Below are positions 20,638 through 32,510 of a stretch of DNA of 64,000 bases, in pieces. The DNA comes from Pyrus communis (Eukaryota > Streptophyta > Magnoliopsida > Rosales > Rosaceae). Position 1 is the stretch's first letter. Each line of letters begins with the position of its first letter. The notes under the pieces were generated by a model that saw only the letters and a program-made list of their open reading frames with translations, searched no databases and was not told where the DNA came from. The stretch covers positions 8,727,724 through 8,791,723 of the forward strand of contig NC_084815.1 of the NCBI RefSeq assembly GCF_963583255.1. Direction: 5' to 3'. A program made the position numbers and the translations under genes.

Positions 20638-21221
20638 TTCTCCCACTGGTCTACAAATATAATATTTATGTTTATACTTGAGATTGCAAATTAATGTCAC
20701 TTTAATGGCATGTAGTTGTGATAACATCCTATCCTTGATACAAGTTTCTGTCAAATAAGTCTTTCAACATGGAACTAACAAGGATGTAAGATTTACACAC
20801 GCTAAAATCCTCATTCACATGAAACACCATCAAATTATGAGCTGATAATGAAAAAACTAACAAGTGATCATTTCATTTTTCACTTTTATTCTACTTTTGA
20901 ATTGATAAAATTGACCCAAAAAGGAGGAGAATCAAATGCACTTGCTTGGGCTTGTAAATCAGAGAGGATGAGAATGAAATGCACTTGTTTGGGCTTGTAT
21001 GTCATCCAAATCTCTGAAATCAGTAATGTGTAGGTTCAAGATCTGAGTAATTGAAGTTCTAGCATCACGGGAATAATGGAATATGCACTCAGTCTATCAG
21101 ATATGTTTAAAACCAAGAGATCGTAAGATTTTGTGTCGAAGTTGTAAGCGATCGTTGAACACTAAGGCTATGTGTAGAGTCTAAATATATTGGAATATGG
21201 TGTTAGAGAGCCAATTGGATA
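20638..21221. other. Non-coding debris beside the copia LTR
   Basis: Presumably the 3' untranslated part of the copia element (it abuts the PPT), but no pol frame is left. Around 20930-21000 a ~55-bp imperfect duplication of 'aaatgcacttgyttgggctt' is visible. Nothing else is recognisable. Confidence 0.4.
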
Positions 21222-23689
21222 CATTATCAGAAATTTGAGGTTGCCCTACGAATTTTTAGGCGACGGACAAAATTTCGTCGAGCGACCTTCACTTACACGA
21301 CAGACATTGTCAGTGGTAAGGCAAAATAAGTCAACAACATTGGTTGACTAAAAGGTCTTACACGACGAACACAGTTTGTAGGCAATGAGAGCATTCGTCA
21401 GATAAAAAATTTGGCACCAAACAGGAAATGATTTAGCCGGTGGAGATGTATCTTGTTGTGATAAATAAATTTACCCGACGGAGGTATTTTTCAAGAAACT
21501 TTTCCCGTGGTGGTCAAACTTCATTTGCCACATGTCAAAAATGTCCACCGACCAAAATATTAGCCGACGCGTGTCTAGGTTTACCTGATGGAGTTGTTCA
21601 TCGGTTAAACCTTTAGTTGCAATTTATAAGTCCTTGCCTCCCTTCATTTTTCTCATCCATATTTCACACATTCATTTTCCTCTACCATCTCCTGATTCTT
21701 CTCCCATCCTAAACCCTCAACACAAGTTTTAAAAAAAGCCTTATTAGCAAACGCATGTCTGTTATGGTTAGTGATCTAGAGAGTTCATGAAGATGATACC
21801 ACCATAATATGCAAGAACATAGAGAAGATACCACTATAATGTTGAAGGCAGTGGTGAACACAGTCAAAGACGGAGGTGAACACGGTCGAAGACGGTGGTG
21901 ACCAAAAGTTACTTGGATGTTTTGCATGTGGAAGAACATGGAAAAGATACTATCGTAATGGGCAAAACACCCTAAAGAGCAAGGCTGGGCCGTTTAAGAA
22001 AAAAGGCTCAGCCCTGTTTGTGAAGCTTAGGTAGAATCAGAGGCGTATTTGATTGGCCAAGACTCACAACATTTCTGCTTGGTCAAGAATTAGAGCGTCT
22101 CTGAGTGGGCAAGATTTCTGTGTAGGCAAGAATCAAAGCGTATCTGAGTGGCCAAGATTGAGTATTTCTGAGTGGTTCAAGAATCAGAGGATTGGGAGAT
22201 ATTATGTAAACTTTTTTATATTTTCAGTATTGTTTAATAGTTTGTAGAGTTGTAAATTGTGAGGTTGAGTTTTTATTCATAGAAATTTGCATTATACTTA
22301 ATGAAAGGGGAAAACAAATTCGTTGAAACTATTTTTACCAAATGTTTTCGTGTTATGGTATCTAGTTCTACAAAATATGGAACATCGTAACGTAAAAGTT
22401 GTAGAAATTGAAAATTTTATGTTTTGATGATATTGAAAAAAAGTTTGTAAGTGTAAGTAGAATTAATTCATAATATTTGGTCAAAAGTACACATTTCAAA
22501 GTGTCCCAAATACCCAAGGGAATGTGGGAAATGAACTTTTATTAGTTTACCCGATGAAATTCCGTCAGTTTATCGTTCAACGGTCAAAACCTTCACATTA
22601 GCAAGTTGTCACATAAATACGAACACATGTGTTATGAATCTAATTACAAATCCTTTCCCGACGAAGATCCTTCGGGTAGAACTTAAACGGTAAAAAATTC
22701 AATGCTAATATTTCCAAAGTGTCACAGATACCCAGTCGTGGGCATGTGAATCAATTGACACGAGAACATTACCAGACGAACCTTCGTTGGGCAAAAGCTG
22801 TAATGTCAATCAATGGGCTACTTATATCAAGTCACAGGCCAGTGGAATCTACTGACACTGCATTTACCCGACAGACCTTAGTTGGGTACAATTAGTCAAA
22901 AGTTGAATTTCACTTTTCAACATATGACAGATATTCACCTCACATCTGAACAAATTCCACCGACAAAACACTTAACCAACAAAGGTTTGTCGGGTAAATA
23001 TATATGCATCCACTATAAATATCTTCTTTGTTATTCATTTTTCAAATGTTTCCTCCTACCAGTCACACTCATTGTACGAAACTAGTGTGCATGATCGAAC
23101 AGTGAAAAATGTTTGCATAAACTTGGAGATCACATATGCAAAAAATTACAAAAATAAAATAAAATTGGGGATTAGTAAATAGATTGCAAACTTTCGACGG
23201 TTAGAAATAAAATTTCACGATTTAATGGTCGTTCTAGGTTCGATTAGGATCATTTTTTGCAAATACAATTGTTAACCCCATAAGATTAAAATCAACGTTC
23301 CCGATGATGCATCAATTATTTTAGGAAAAGTGGAGCCAACAAGAACCTTATATTATATATTTTCAATATTTGACTTTAACCGATGGAATTCTGTCGGCTA
23401 AAGATCAAAAACAAAAAACTATTGTACATTTCGTTTAAAAATCAAAACTTTCCAAAATTTAGATTTAACTGACGGAATTTCTTTTATTTCGTGGGGCAAA
23501 TTCATTTCCCACCATTTTCCCCAACCAAAATGTTTGAATTTTCGGGAAAATTTACATGACGACGTTTAACTTAGCCGGCAAAATATTAGGTTAACAAACA
23601 CGTGTTGCCTTTTTTAAATAATCCGACACGCCGAACCTCCGTCAAGTAAAGCTTTAAAGATCTTATAACCCAAAAGCTTCTTCTTTCTT

Positions 23690-23709
23690 CCTCCTCGCAC
23701 CGTTTCACT

Positions 23710-23748
<39 letters not shown>

Positions 23749-26430
23749 ACTCTCACTCTCTCACGCTCACACCATCACCCTCACTCTCAGGCCGTCCTCT
23801 TTACTCGCACTCAGGCCATCCTCCTCACTCAGATCGTCCCCCTCAGTTTCACTCTTCCTGTGTAAGTATTAATTTTTTTATTTTAGTTTCTTGATTTTGG
23901 ATTTCGATTTGATGATTTATAATTTAGATTTGGATTATAATTTGTGAATTGGCGGTTGAATATGTGATATTTAGGTTATGTTTGTATCTGTTGAATCTGT
24001 GATGTATAAAGTTAGAGTTTTAATTTTTTGAATTTGTGATGTTTAGGGTTTTAATTTGTTGAACTTGTGATATTGAATATGTGAATATATGTGTTTTGTG
24101 AAATTTTTAATCTGTTGAATATGTGAAGAAATTGTGAAATTTTTAATCTGTTGAATTCATGAAGATATTGTGAAGATTTGTGTTTTGTTGAATCTGTGAA
24201 GATATGGGTTTTAATTGGTAAGTTTGTTAGTTTTTTAATTCGGTTAATTTATTTTGTGAAAATGGCTGGCTCCCCCATTGATCACAAGCGGTCGCCGCTC
24301 TGCTTCCTTTTCGGCTTAAAGTGAGTCATCGGCCCCCAATGGGATCCAGGCCCCGACTACAGAGTCGGTAGCGAGGACAAGTTCCACCACCCCATTACCC
24401 CCCGTTCCACAATCTGCCGGGTGACTGAGGAGCACCCGTTGCTGCCGCCTGCCCCACCACCCCCCAATCACATCACCGACGACTGGCAACGTGGAGGTCA
24501 AATCGACCCCCGTGAAGGGAGGGGAGGCAGAGGGACAACTCCCTGAAAACATATTGGATCACTCGGACCACCCAGGCCTCGATTTGAATTGTCTACCTCC
24601 CCAACCACTGCCGAGTGTCCACCAATGTCAACAATTTGTTGACCCATGACTACGGGCCCCTGATCTAGAACAAATACCCCATGGACACTTATTGATGGAT
24701 TTCCCATCAACAAGAAGTTCGGGACGCGATACACACCCAGCTTTCGGTAGTCTACAACTAACGATTAAGATCATCTTTTAAAAATATTTTTTAAAATTTT
24801 GTTTTTAATTCATTGTTTGTTTCTGGTTAATGAAAATGTGCAGACCAACTTTGGTTAGAATGAGCGAGACAAAGTATGTGAGGATTACATCAACTAGGCC
24901 TGGAGTGGACGGTACAAGAAGTGGAAGTACAAGTTCCCCCAGTACTATGACTCTTGTCCGACACCAGAGGCAGCATGGGCGGACCCTCCTAAGGAGTTCC
25001 TGGGGAGGGTGCACGAGTGGCATTGGGTTTGCACTCACTTTGAGAGTGCAAAGTTCTAGGGAATAATTTGTTTGTTTATTATATTGAGAGAGCTACTAGA
25101 TCCATCCCATTGTTTTATTTTTCCACCCACGTTATAATCACATCCTTTTATAACATCCTTTTTTAAAAGTTAAAAAATTAAAATGCTATTTCTCCACCAA
25201 CTATTATTCCAAAATAACCTTTAATATATACATACATATGAAATTATAAAATTGTGTCTTAAAAAATATAACAATAATATGTAAATGAAAACCATTAAGG
25301 TCTGCAAATTCAAATGGAAACGACAGAGGTATCCAAATTCAAAAGAATTCGACAACAACGAATTTAAACATATGATGAACAAATTCAAATGACCTACACA
25401 TAAATTATTCTTCTAGCATTTCAATGGAAACATAATCTTCTACCTATTCAATGAAAGTCATCTTCGAAGTCCATTGCTATTTTTTATTTCTCTGAATGAA
25501 AGGAGATGAAAATATGAGTTAGGGTTTAAGGTAGATAAATTGTCTTCCATGCCCAACCTTTTTTATTTTTTTATTTTTTTATTTTTTTATTTTTTTTATT
25601 TTTTTATTTTTTTATTTAAGCAAAAAAAGATAATTAATGTCTTTTATTAGTCTTTTTGTAAATGGACAAATTTATAATTAAAAAATTCATTAAAATGAGG
25701 GTGGGAAGATAAGACATTGGGGGTGGAAATAACATCACTCTTTTATTTGATTTGTATTGTATTGTTTTTTTTTATTATTTTTATTTTTATTTTTATCTTC
25801 ATTTAAACTAATATTGTTTAATGTACAAAAAAAAAAAAAAAAAAAAATCAGCAGCCAATAAGGGAAACTGGGAGCAGAAGGCGTACGAGCACCACTTAGG
25901 TTCCTAACCTCTATCTTACCGGATCGAGGAACAGCAGGATGCTGGGGAGAAGTTCCTAGAGGTGGTGGTATGGGGGGAGACCAATGCCACTTATGGCAAC
26001 GAATCGCGGATGGGATTTATGTAAGTATTCTTCCATAACTTAGTATTTTATTTTTAAAGGCTTTAATTAAGTTTTAAATTCCAATTGATCTAACTTCGTA
26101 TTGTTTGTATTTTTTTAGGCTTCAATAGTATAAAAGAAGGACGAGGTCCTCGTCACTCTCCCAGAAGCATCCCAACATGCCTATGGAGGAGTTGATACCT
26201 GACCTAGAGGTGTGGTGCCGATCGACGGGGTTGGCCAAAGAAAAGGCAAGGAAATCTGCGGCCTCGGAGCAAGTCGGGTTCGGAAAATTGTGTCTTATTC
26301 TTCGTCGAGTTCTACTACAGCAATAGAGACCGACTCTCAACTTCAGCAAGTGGAGGAAGAGCTAGCACGTCAAATGGGATTAGCCCGCCAGTACGTCATG
26401 GTTGTATCCTAGAGCTTATCAGCTTCTGGC
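23690..26430 (+). pseudogene. En/Spm transposase-family gene remnant (Ptta/Transposase_24-like)
   Basis: A CT-rich leader ((CT)n at 23711-23748) is followed by a splice-donor-like 'gtaagt' near 23862. A Pro-rich exon remnant (about 24260-24760) comes next. A further exon reads KWKYKFPQYYDSC...HEWHWVCTHFESAKF (about 24905-25062). It continues after an AT-rich insertion as NKGNWEQKAYEHH and GEKFLEVVVWGETNATYG (about 25845-26000), and ends with a short exon containing KGKEICGLGASR (about 26113-26410). The 'CxHFES.KF' and 'K..R.YGLG' spacing is that of the plant Ptta/En/Spm accessory protein. Several stops and frame changes make it non-functional. The catalytic TNP2-type transposase was not seen. 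Confidence 0.6.
25066..25845. repeat. AT-rich insertion within the transposase remnant
   Basis: The coding match stops after 'gagtgcaaagttcta' and resumes at 'cagcagccaataagg' about 780 bp later. The insert is AT-rich. It has 'tttttccaccca' near its left end and 'ggggtggaaataa' near its right end, and it contains an ~8-bp minisatellite (T6-7AT) at 25557-25617 and a poly-A run at 25829-25849. A MITE is possible, but I could not pair exact terminal repeats or a target duplication. Confidence 0.4.
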
Positions 26431-26566
26431 ATTACGATTCCATCATTGCTGTCTGAGCTTGTGCTGCCATCTTAGGAGCCTCCCCAAAAGCTGTCCTAGT
26501 TGCCCCTCGTGCAACCACCCAATGAGTTGCCCTAGCAATGATCATGACCTCTCCTAGTTTACAGTT

Positions 26567-26599
<33 letters not shown>

Positions 26600-27473
26600 G
26601 GAACTGTTATGAGGACTCCAAAAATCTCATTCTACACTCCTCACAAGTATATTGTATTTTTCTTTTTAATTATAGAAAGTTTGGAGTATAAAATGAAATT
26701 TTTGGAGTGCCAATAACAATTCTCTTTATATATATATATATTTTATTTTTTGTAATATGTTTGAACAAACAAATTTTTTTAGTTGTATATATTTTTGTTT
26801 CAATTGGATGATATATTTTTTCTAGGTTGTAATAAAAAATTTTAATTTTCGTAGTTCATGTTTTTATCTGCAATTATCTTTTTACATAATAATTTTTTTT
26901 TTTAATATCAGAGTTACTTACTCGTCAGAAATGTTGTTGGTTTAGAATATTTTAATCGACAGAACGTTTGTTGGAATATATTGCTATTTTATTTTAAAAT
27001 AAAACAACGACCAGGAGTTGTTTGTCGTTTCAAATTATGTTCGTCGCGTAACATGAATGCTACACGACGATGGTTGGCTAAGTTGAAACTTAACCGACGG
27101 AAATGAAAGTCCATCGAGTAAAATTCTACGCAACGATCCCTACAAAACTTGGTAGATGAAAAGCGTTTTCGTCTCGTAATAAATTTTTTTTTTCTTGTAG
27201 TGTTAACAAATGCTACAGATTTTGAATCGGTTGGTATTTATTTCCAGTGATAGAGATAACTAATCCTTGTTGGGATTCTATTATCTAAAGCATTAACACA
27301 GTAAATTTATTTCAAGCCTGAGTGATGCAATTAAAATGAAATGATGGAGCTCTACAAGCTCATTAGAGAAATTGTAGGAAAAGCTACCTTTCCTTGTACA
27401 AACATCTACTTTCTCCTTCAACTCCATGGCCCTCACACTCATTTCCTTCCCATCGTCATCTAAGTTTTTGAAT

Positions 27474-27474
<1 letters not shown>

Positions 27475-27532
<58 letters not shown>

Positions 27533-27540
27533 CCTCTCTC
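27475..27540. repeat. (TC)n microsatellite inside the UGT pseudogene
   Basis: About 27 TC dinucleotides, then an interrupted CTCC variant. It lies just after the LERGE codons of the UGT remnant, where GAGAGA-type codons probably seeded the expansion. It adds an Arg-Glu run if read through. Likely polymorphic. Confidence 0.9.
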
Positions 27541-27744
27541 TAACTTATCCTCCAATTGAAACCCTACTCTCCAAACTTGGTTCACATACCTTGCATGCAC
27601 CTTTCGATCGCTAAAACACGGCTGGCATAATGTTTCCGATAAACTTTCTAGGGTTGAGTTCCAACCACAACGGCTCCAAAACACACCCACCGTGGCATGA
27701 ACCAAAACTTCCCTTTGTGGTTCCCATTACACAATGCGACCTCT

Positions 27745-28228
27745 TGTTGGATGTTGGACTCTAATTCAATGGCTAACAGATAAATATAGTTAATAAGGAT
27801 TGACATGGAATGTAAGTAGGATTAGGGTTTAGTTATAATCTATAACTTGGATTCCAAGTAAAGTATATATTCTGGTTATATTTGGAGAATAAGGGCTCCT
27901 GATACTATCCTATTTGGATTGAGATTTGGTAGATTGTATCCTTATACAATAAGGAATCCTAATGACATTATTATGTGAAGATGAATTAGGGTTATGTTAG
28001 TATAAATACTAACGCTAGGTCCCTGCACATACCACCGAATCCAACACTCAGAAAACACCCCATAGGTTTGAGTTATACAGTTGTGGTGAATGTGCAGAAG
28101 GCCTTGCTTGTGATCTTAGGGTGCTCGAGTGTTTGCTGCTGTGTGTAACTTGCTGTGCCTTCGAAGATGTCTTCTCAAGGTTAGTATTACTTGGTATTTC
28201 AACTCACATGAACATATTAAGTCTAACA
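27745..28228 (+). mobile_element. Solo copia-type LTR (484 bp) inside the UGT pseudogene
   Basis: Starts TGTTGGATGTTGG and ends AAGTCTAACA. It is flanked by perfect CCTCT duplications (27740-27744 and 28229-28233). UGT codons (GERG | RGRIV) run up to both sides. The TATA-like 'agtataaatactaacgc' near 27998 and the following 'ggtccctgca' match the LTR at 20277-20637, so both belong to one copia superfamily group. Confidence 0.85.
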
Positions 28229-28565
28229 CCTCTTTCTCCTATAGCTTCTGCGAAACCTTGAGGCATTAGGTCGATCCAATCGGAACCACAAATTGAGCCA
28301 GATCTAATGACATACAAGAAAGGTTGCTTGCCGTTAGCTAATCTCCAAGCCATTTTTTACGCTAGTTCTTTGTCACTAACAGATGCTAGACTCCCTAAGC
28401 TTACATAGATAACTGAGTTATGGGATTGCTTGTCAGGCCACGCAATGCAGCAAGTGTCCTCATTTAATAAACTGCTGGAAGCTGCAGTTGCAATCTTGCG
28501 AAGAGGACCTATTGTGAGATTGGAACTTGACATCGTTGCTGGATCTGTGCTAGTGATGATCGTCC

Positions 28566-29150
28566 TCCGAGTTTGAATGTCCTTAAACACACAAAAATGA
28601 GGCTAAAAACAATCAAACAATTTAAGGTAATGGTTATTTGAACCACCGAAAAAAGATTATAAGCAAGTGACGAAACCATGAGAACAGTATCAAGGTTGGT
28701 ATTGTTAGTAAGGGATACCGTACCCTCTCCCAGAATAGTGGAGGCACCACCATCAGCCGTGGTAACATCAGTCTAAGTAGATGTTAGATGTTCTTATGTT
28801 TCCAACAAGTTTAGAATCAAATGTCATATGTGCAATAGCACCGGAGTCAATTATCCAAATATTATTAACAACAGAAATCAGAAACTTTTAAAGCCTTACC
28901 TTCGTTACCCGTAGAGATGATCAAGGCCGTGACTTGCTCAGCCACAAGTTCCTGTTCATCCACCGTCTCAGCAATGGCAGCACGTTGTATGTTACCGACA
29001 ACCATCAGTTCAGTCTTCTCCCCTTCACCCTTCATAGCATCCTTCCTGTCTGACCCGCAGCGTACGTAGACATAGGATGCTTGGAGGCTCAAGGTATGTT
29101 GGACCAACTATCAAGGCCTCCCAGGAAAAGGTAAACTTAGGCCCTTCCCA
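28566..29150 (-). pseudogene. Copia gag-protease fragment fused to the UGT piece
   Basis: Minus-strand frames read GNEGKALKVS, then IWIIDSGAIAHMTFDSKL (the copia protease/linker signature W-I-I-D-S-G-A). Next come GEGTVSLTNNTNLDTVL...AYNLFSV and FKDIQTRRTI, the block just before the integrase zinc finger in Ty1/copia polyproteins. Frame changes and stops are present. At about 28560 the reading passes without a recognisable LTR end into UGT codons in the same orientation. This could be an element truncated by rearrangement or a transduction of host gene sequence; the sequence alone cannot decide. Confidence 0.65.
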
Positions 29151-29494
29151 ACCACCCCCAACCCTTTTTACACATTTCGATCTTTACGTTTAACCACAAA
29201 AAGAAAAGGAGAGTGTAACCAAAACACACGTTTTCTATCACTTTGAGTACATTTCCGTGTCGTGAAGCTCCGAACTTTTATTAATTATCACATTATATAA
29301 AACCCTAACTATATAGGTTTTCTTAGTCATGAGTGTAACATGTGTGCAAAAATAGATCGGACCATTTGATATCGTAACAGCCCGAGTTGTCTATGTTTGT
29401 TGGTCAGAAAAAGCTACATTAGCATACAAACGTTTATTGCATCCAACGTAGTAAACCTGGCATTTGTGTCATGTTTTTCGTGTTTGTGTCTCAT

Positions 29495-29580
29495 TCTCTC
29501 CTCTCTCTATCTCATTCTCCAATTGTAAGCCTATTTTCCAAGCTTGGCTGAGATACCTTGCATGTACCTTCTGATCAATA
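29495..29580 (-). pseudogene. Second UGT fragment (post-PSPG segment)
   Basis: Read on the minus strand: DQKVHARYLSQAWKIGLQ, then LENEIERGE. This is the same segment as [16 protein letters not shown] of the pseudogene at 27320-28560, but clearly diverged. It is followed by a short CT-rich tract in the same relative place as the (TC)n above. It implies a former tandem UGT pair or duplication of the region. The rest of the gene is not visible. Confidence 0.6.
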
Positions 29581-29584
29581 GAAA

Positions 29585-29984
29585 AAGGCTTGCCCAGAAA
29601 GATCTAGTAAGCAGAAACATTGAACCAACATTGAAAATCTTGCAAACCAAGCATATGAGTTCAGAAATCAGTATGTAAAGCAAGAGAAACCAGATCTGTA
29701 AAGCCCAAGGACTTATATGTTACAGTTTGTATGGAGCATATATAGCATAGAGCATTCCATTGTATGCTCACTGTGATGTCCTACAAATCTTTGAGGTTGT
29801 ATCCAAACATATTTCAAAATTAGAAGATAAGATATACGGAGATAACATCCATAAGTAGGCATCCTAAAGAATCATATACCTTCTTATCTCTGTTTAGTAA
29901 AATCTTAGATAAATAGAACACACCTCAAACTGCATTAAACATTAGAAAAGCGTAAAGCCTGTAACCGAAGACATTTAGATATTT
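29585..29984 (-). other. Probable 3' UTR and downstream flank of the small membrane protein gene
   Basis: AT-rich, non-coding, no element ends. It directly follows the stop codon at 29985-29987 in the sense of the minus-strand gene. The transcript end is not determined. Confidence 0.4.
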
Positions 29985-32510
29985 CTATCTTGATGTAAGG
30001 CCATTTGCTATGGTAGCCTCACGTTCCTGACGATGCCGTTCTCTCTGCAAAGAAGAAAAAGGATACGAGATGAGTGCAACCAACTCACTGACTCAATCCA
30101 TTCCAATCCAATCCAATCAAAATGGTTTAAACTTCAATATTTAATCAAATGGTAGATGACAAAGAAAATATATTTAAAAGTGAAAAACTAAGAACATAAC
30201 ACCTTGCAATTAGAATTTGATAAGAATAACATCTTAGCAATTCATCTATCATGACAGAAGGTTTGATTGGTTATTGAAGATTTCAAAATTGACATTGATA
30301 ACCTTCACCAATATCGACCAGTTCAAACCATGCACACAAAAAGCTTTCCCTTCAATATTATACAACCCCATAAAACATGCATGTAATCAAGTTTTCACAG
30401 CCACAAGTACTGTGGTTGGCATGCATTTTGTTGAACAGTCTGGCTAGTGCAAACAAGACAAAGTACAACAGGCATGGGAACAAAATACAGAAAGCAAATT
30501 GACCATTTGCATAGCATATCATGAACAGGAGATATGGTTTTCAGATTTCAGAAAAGTGTGGTTTAGATTGGGTATGCATTGCATAGACTGGTTTATAAAC
30601 ATCATCCCAATACATTAAGAAAGGCCATAAAATCTGTGCTGCAGCTAGCTGAAACACATTCTAAATATATAATAAATAAAATTCTTGTATTCTTTTTTTG
30701 CGGCCTGAAATTTTCCTCATATTAGTACTTAGTACCTACAACATAACACAAAAATTCCTAGGTCACTTAGGCTTTCCTCCCAGCAGAAATCGAAGAGAAC
30801 TTATCTCTGTTATGCAGATGTTAAATAGTCATTTCTTTTATCAATTACACAGGGGGACAACAGTACCACATGACTCGTATCTTTGAATTTATAACCAAGA
30901 AGTGTAGTTCTTAGTATAGCTCACTGCAAGTCTACAAGTTAAAAAAGCTGGAGAAATCTAGTGAATTCATAGCATTCTTTCTAGGCTCAAACTGCATCTT
31001 TTAGTTTTATACACTTAGGGAAAACAATAATAAAGATCCTTCACCAATTATGGGGCTTTTTGTTAACTATTTCGTTTTAGTTTTTTCTTCTCGATTAGTA
31101 ATAACGAGGAAATACAGGGGAGAAGAGATGGCATGAATAAGGATAGAAGAAGGGTGATGGGAATGATGTGGAAGAAAGAATGGAATGTTACAGAACATGA
31201 AAACCAAAAAACAAAAACAATTAAGTAGGTATGGTTTCTAGTCTTTAGTTTTCATTTTTTATGCCATTCCATGTGCATTTCTCCTTCCTCCTTCCTACCA
31301 CTCCCTCTACAATATTCATCCATCCTTCCATGTACTCTCTCTCTCTTAAAAAAATGAAAGTTAAAAACAAAATGGTCATAAAACAGGCATTTATAAGGGT
31401 TTAAACCTAATGGAAAAAGGACACTAGACCTAATCCAAGAAAGAAATTCTAATAGAAAGTTTAAAACAGAAATAGAAAAGCAAAATCTAATCCTAATCCT
31501 TATAAAAGTAAGGAACTAAGAAAAGGTCTTGTCGGAATACAGTTGTTTATTCCCAAGTCCATTCTCACAATGGAGAGCCTATTAATAATTTTGTGCCTAG
31601 TCAAGGCTTAAAGAATATGTTTAATGTTGGAATAAATCATATTTTGGTCAAGTTTTCTGCCACTTTTTCTCAAAAAAGATTGTTTGATGGGACTCGTATG
31701 TTTTACAAGTGTTAGTTGGGTCAAGAACTTAAGATTTCCAAAAGTATTTCCTTTTCTCATTTTTAGAACACACCAGCTACTAAAATTTTATTTCTCATTC
31801 TAGAAGTTTGCTTCCCACCCACAGGAGAACACCATTGAAATTAATAGCTTGCATATCCCAAACTTAAGTTGGTCAAGCAAGAACTTGCGGACAAGCCTTC
31901 CTCTGGGTATGTGGAAAAGAACAGAAAAACTTGTGTAATCATCCAACTATAATAAGTGAGCATTTTCTAATTTCCCAAATTCATTCCAATAATGCCACCA
32001 TTAGTTTTTAGATATACTTTCGTGATGACACTAGAAAGCTTCAATCAACAAAACTATCCCTATGCTGAACACACAATAAAACCAAAAATGATATTTAGGT
32101 TTGACAACTTTCACCTCACCGGTACAAACCCATTAAGATGAAGATATTATTAATGCTGTAAATGAATATAATAACATCAAGTACAACAGTACAAGCAAAC
32201 ATAGTTATACAATATCAAGTAAGCCATCGACTATACTTTATTTTAAGTTGCATGCTGTATGTGTATGCTGAACATTGTTGATGATGTTAGGAAGATCCAG
32301 TGATCATCTAACCTAAAGAAAGTTCAATGCCAATTTCTTTTTCCTCTGGAAGATGGTTTGCTTCACAAGCAACAAATGAAAACTTACCCTTCTTTCCCAA
32401 TACGGAAGGAAGCAGACGAAATCATAGACTGGAGTAATGGTTGAAACCAGTACAATATTCAGTCCAGTAAACACCAAGAGCGCAGTCATTGGCCGAGTTC
32501 TATGCGGCAT
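29985..32510 (-). CDS. Conserved small plant membrane protein, 60 residues, two coding exons
   Basis: Exon 1 (32510-32388) encodes 41 residues and exon 2 (30044-29985) encodes 19 plus TAG. The intron is 2,343 bp with GTAAGTT donor and TTTGCAG acceptor, phase 0. The protein begins MPHRTRPMTA, has one hydrophobic span about residues 9-27 (LLVFTGLNIVLVSTITPVYD), then FVCFLPYWERR, and a charged tail RERHRQEREAT. An exon boundary between the two Arg-rich halves joins them smoothly as ERR-RERHRQ, which supports the splice. I recognise it only as a family of very short single-pass proteins in plants with no known function to me. It is the only intact host-type gene in the window. No codon damage is seen. 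A 5' UTR intron is likely. Confidence 0.75.

Larger units (their letters stand above)
21222..27202. mobile_element. Decayed CACTA (En/Spm) DNA transposon, ~6 kb
   Basis: The right end is the canonical inverted terminus 'cttgtagtg' (CACTACAAG on the other strand) at 27194-27202. The left end 'cattatcagaaatttg' at 21222 matches CACTACAAGAAATTTG at 13 of 16 positions. Flanking trinucleotides are ATA and TTA (3-bp duplications expected, one mismatch). Both subterminal regions (21240-23640 and 26900-27180) are packed with short repeats of the 'ccgacgga / ttcgtcgg' type, the transposase-binding arrays typical of CACTA elements. The interior holds a transposase-accessory gene remnant. The damaged left end implies it cannot now move. 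Confidence 0.75.
27320..28560 (-). pseudogene. UDP-glycosyltransferase pseudogene (UGT76-like), interrupted
   Basis: Read on the minus strand: IGPLRKIA...CIAWPDKQSHNSVIYVSLGSL (28500-28370), then MAWRLANGKQPFLYVIRSGS and a GFAEAIGERG segment to about 28234. A solo LTR (27745-28228) intervenes. The C-terminal part of the sugar-nucleotide-binding PSPG box ([25 protein letters not shown], about 27690-27590) follows, then KLERGE and a final NELVEL (about 27350). UGTs of this class transfer sugar from UDP-sugars to small metabolites in the cytosol. It is dead: the N-terminal half is absent, the Gly-Val-Pro-Met segment after LSE is missing, a stop follows SDKELA, a (TC)n expansion (27475-27528) replaces codons, and an LTR splits it. 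Confidence 0.8.

Noticed and set aside
24316..25066. Several 77-78-codon frames on both strands of the CACTA interior
   Set aside because: They arise from the GC-rich transposase-accessory exon read in wrong frames; only the plus-strand Ptta-like reading makes sense.
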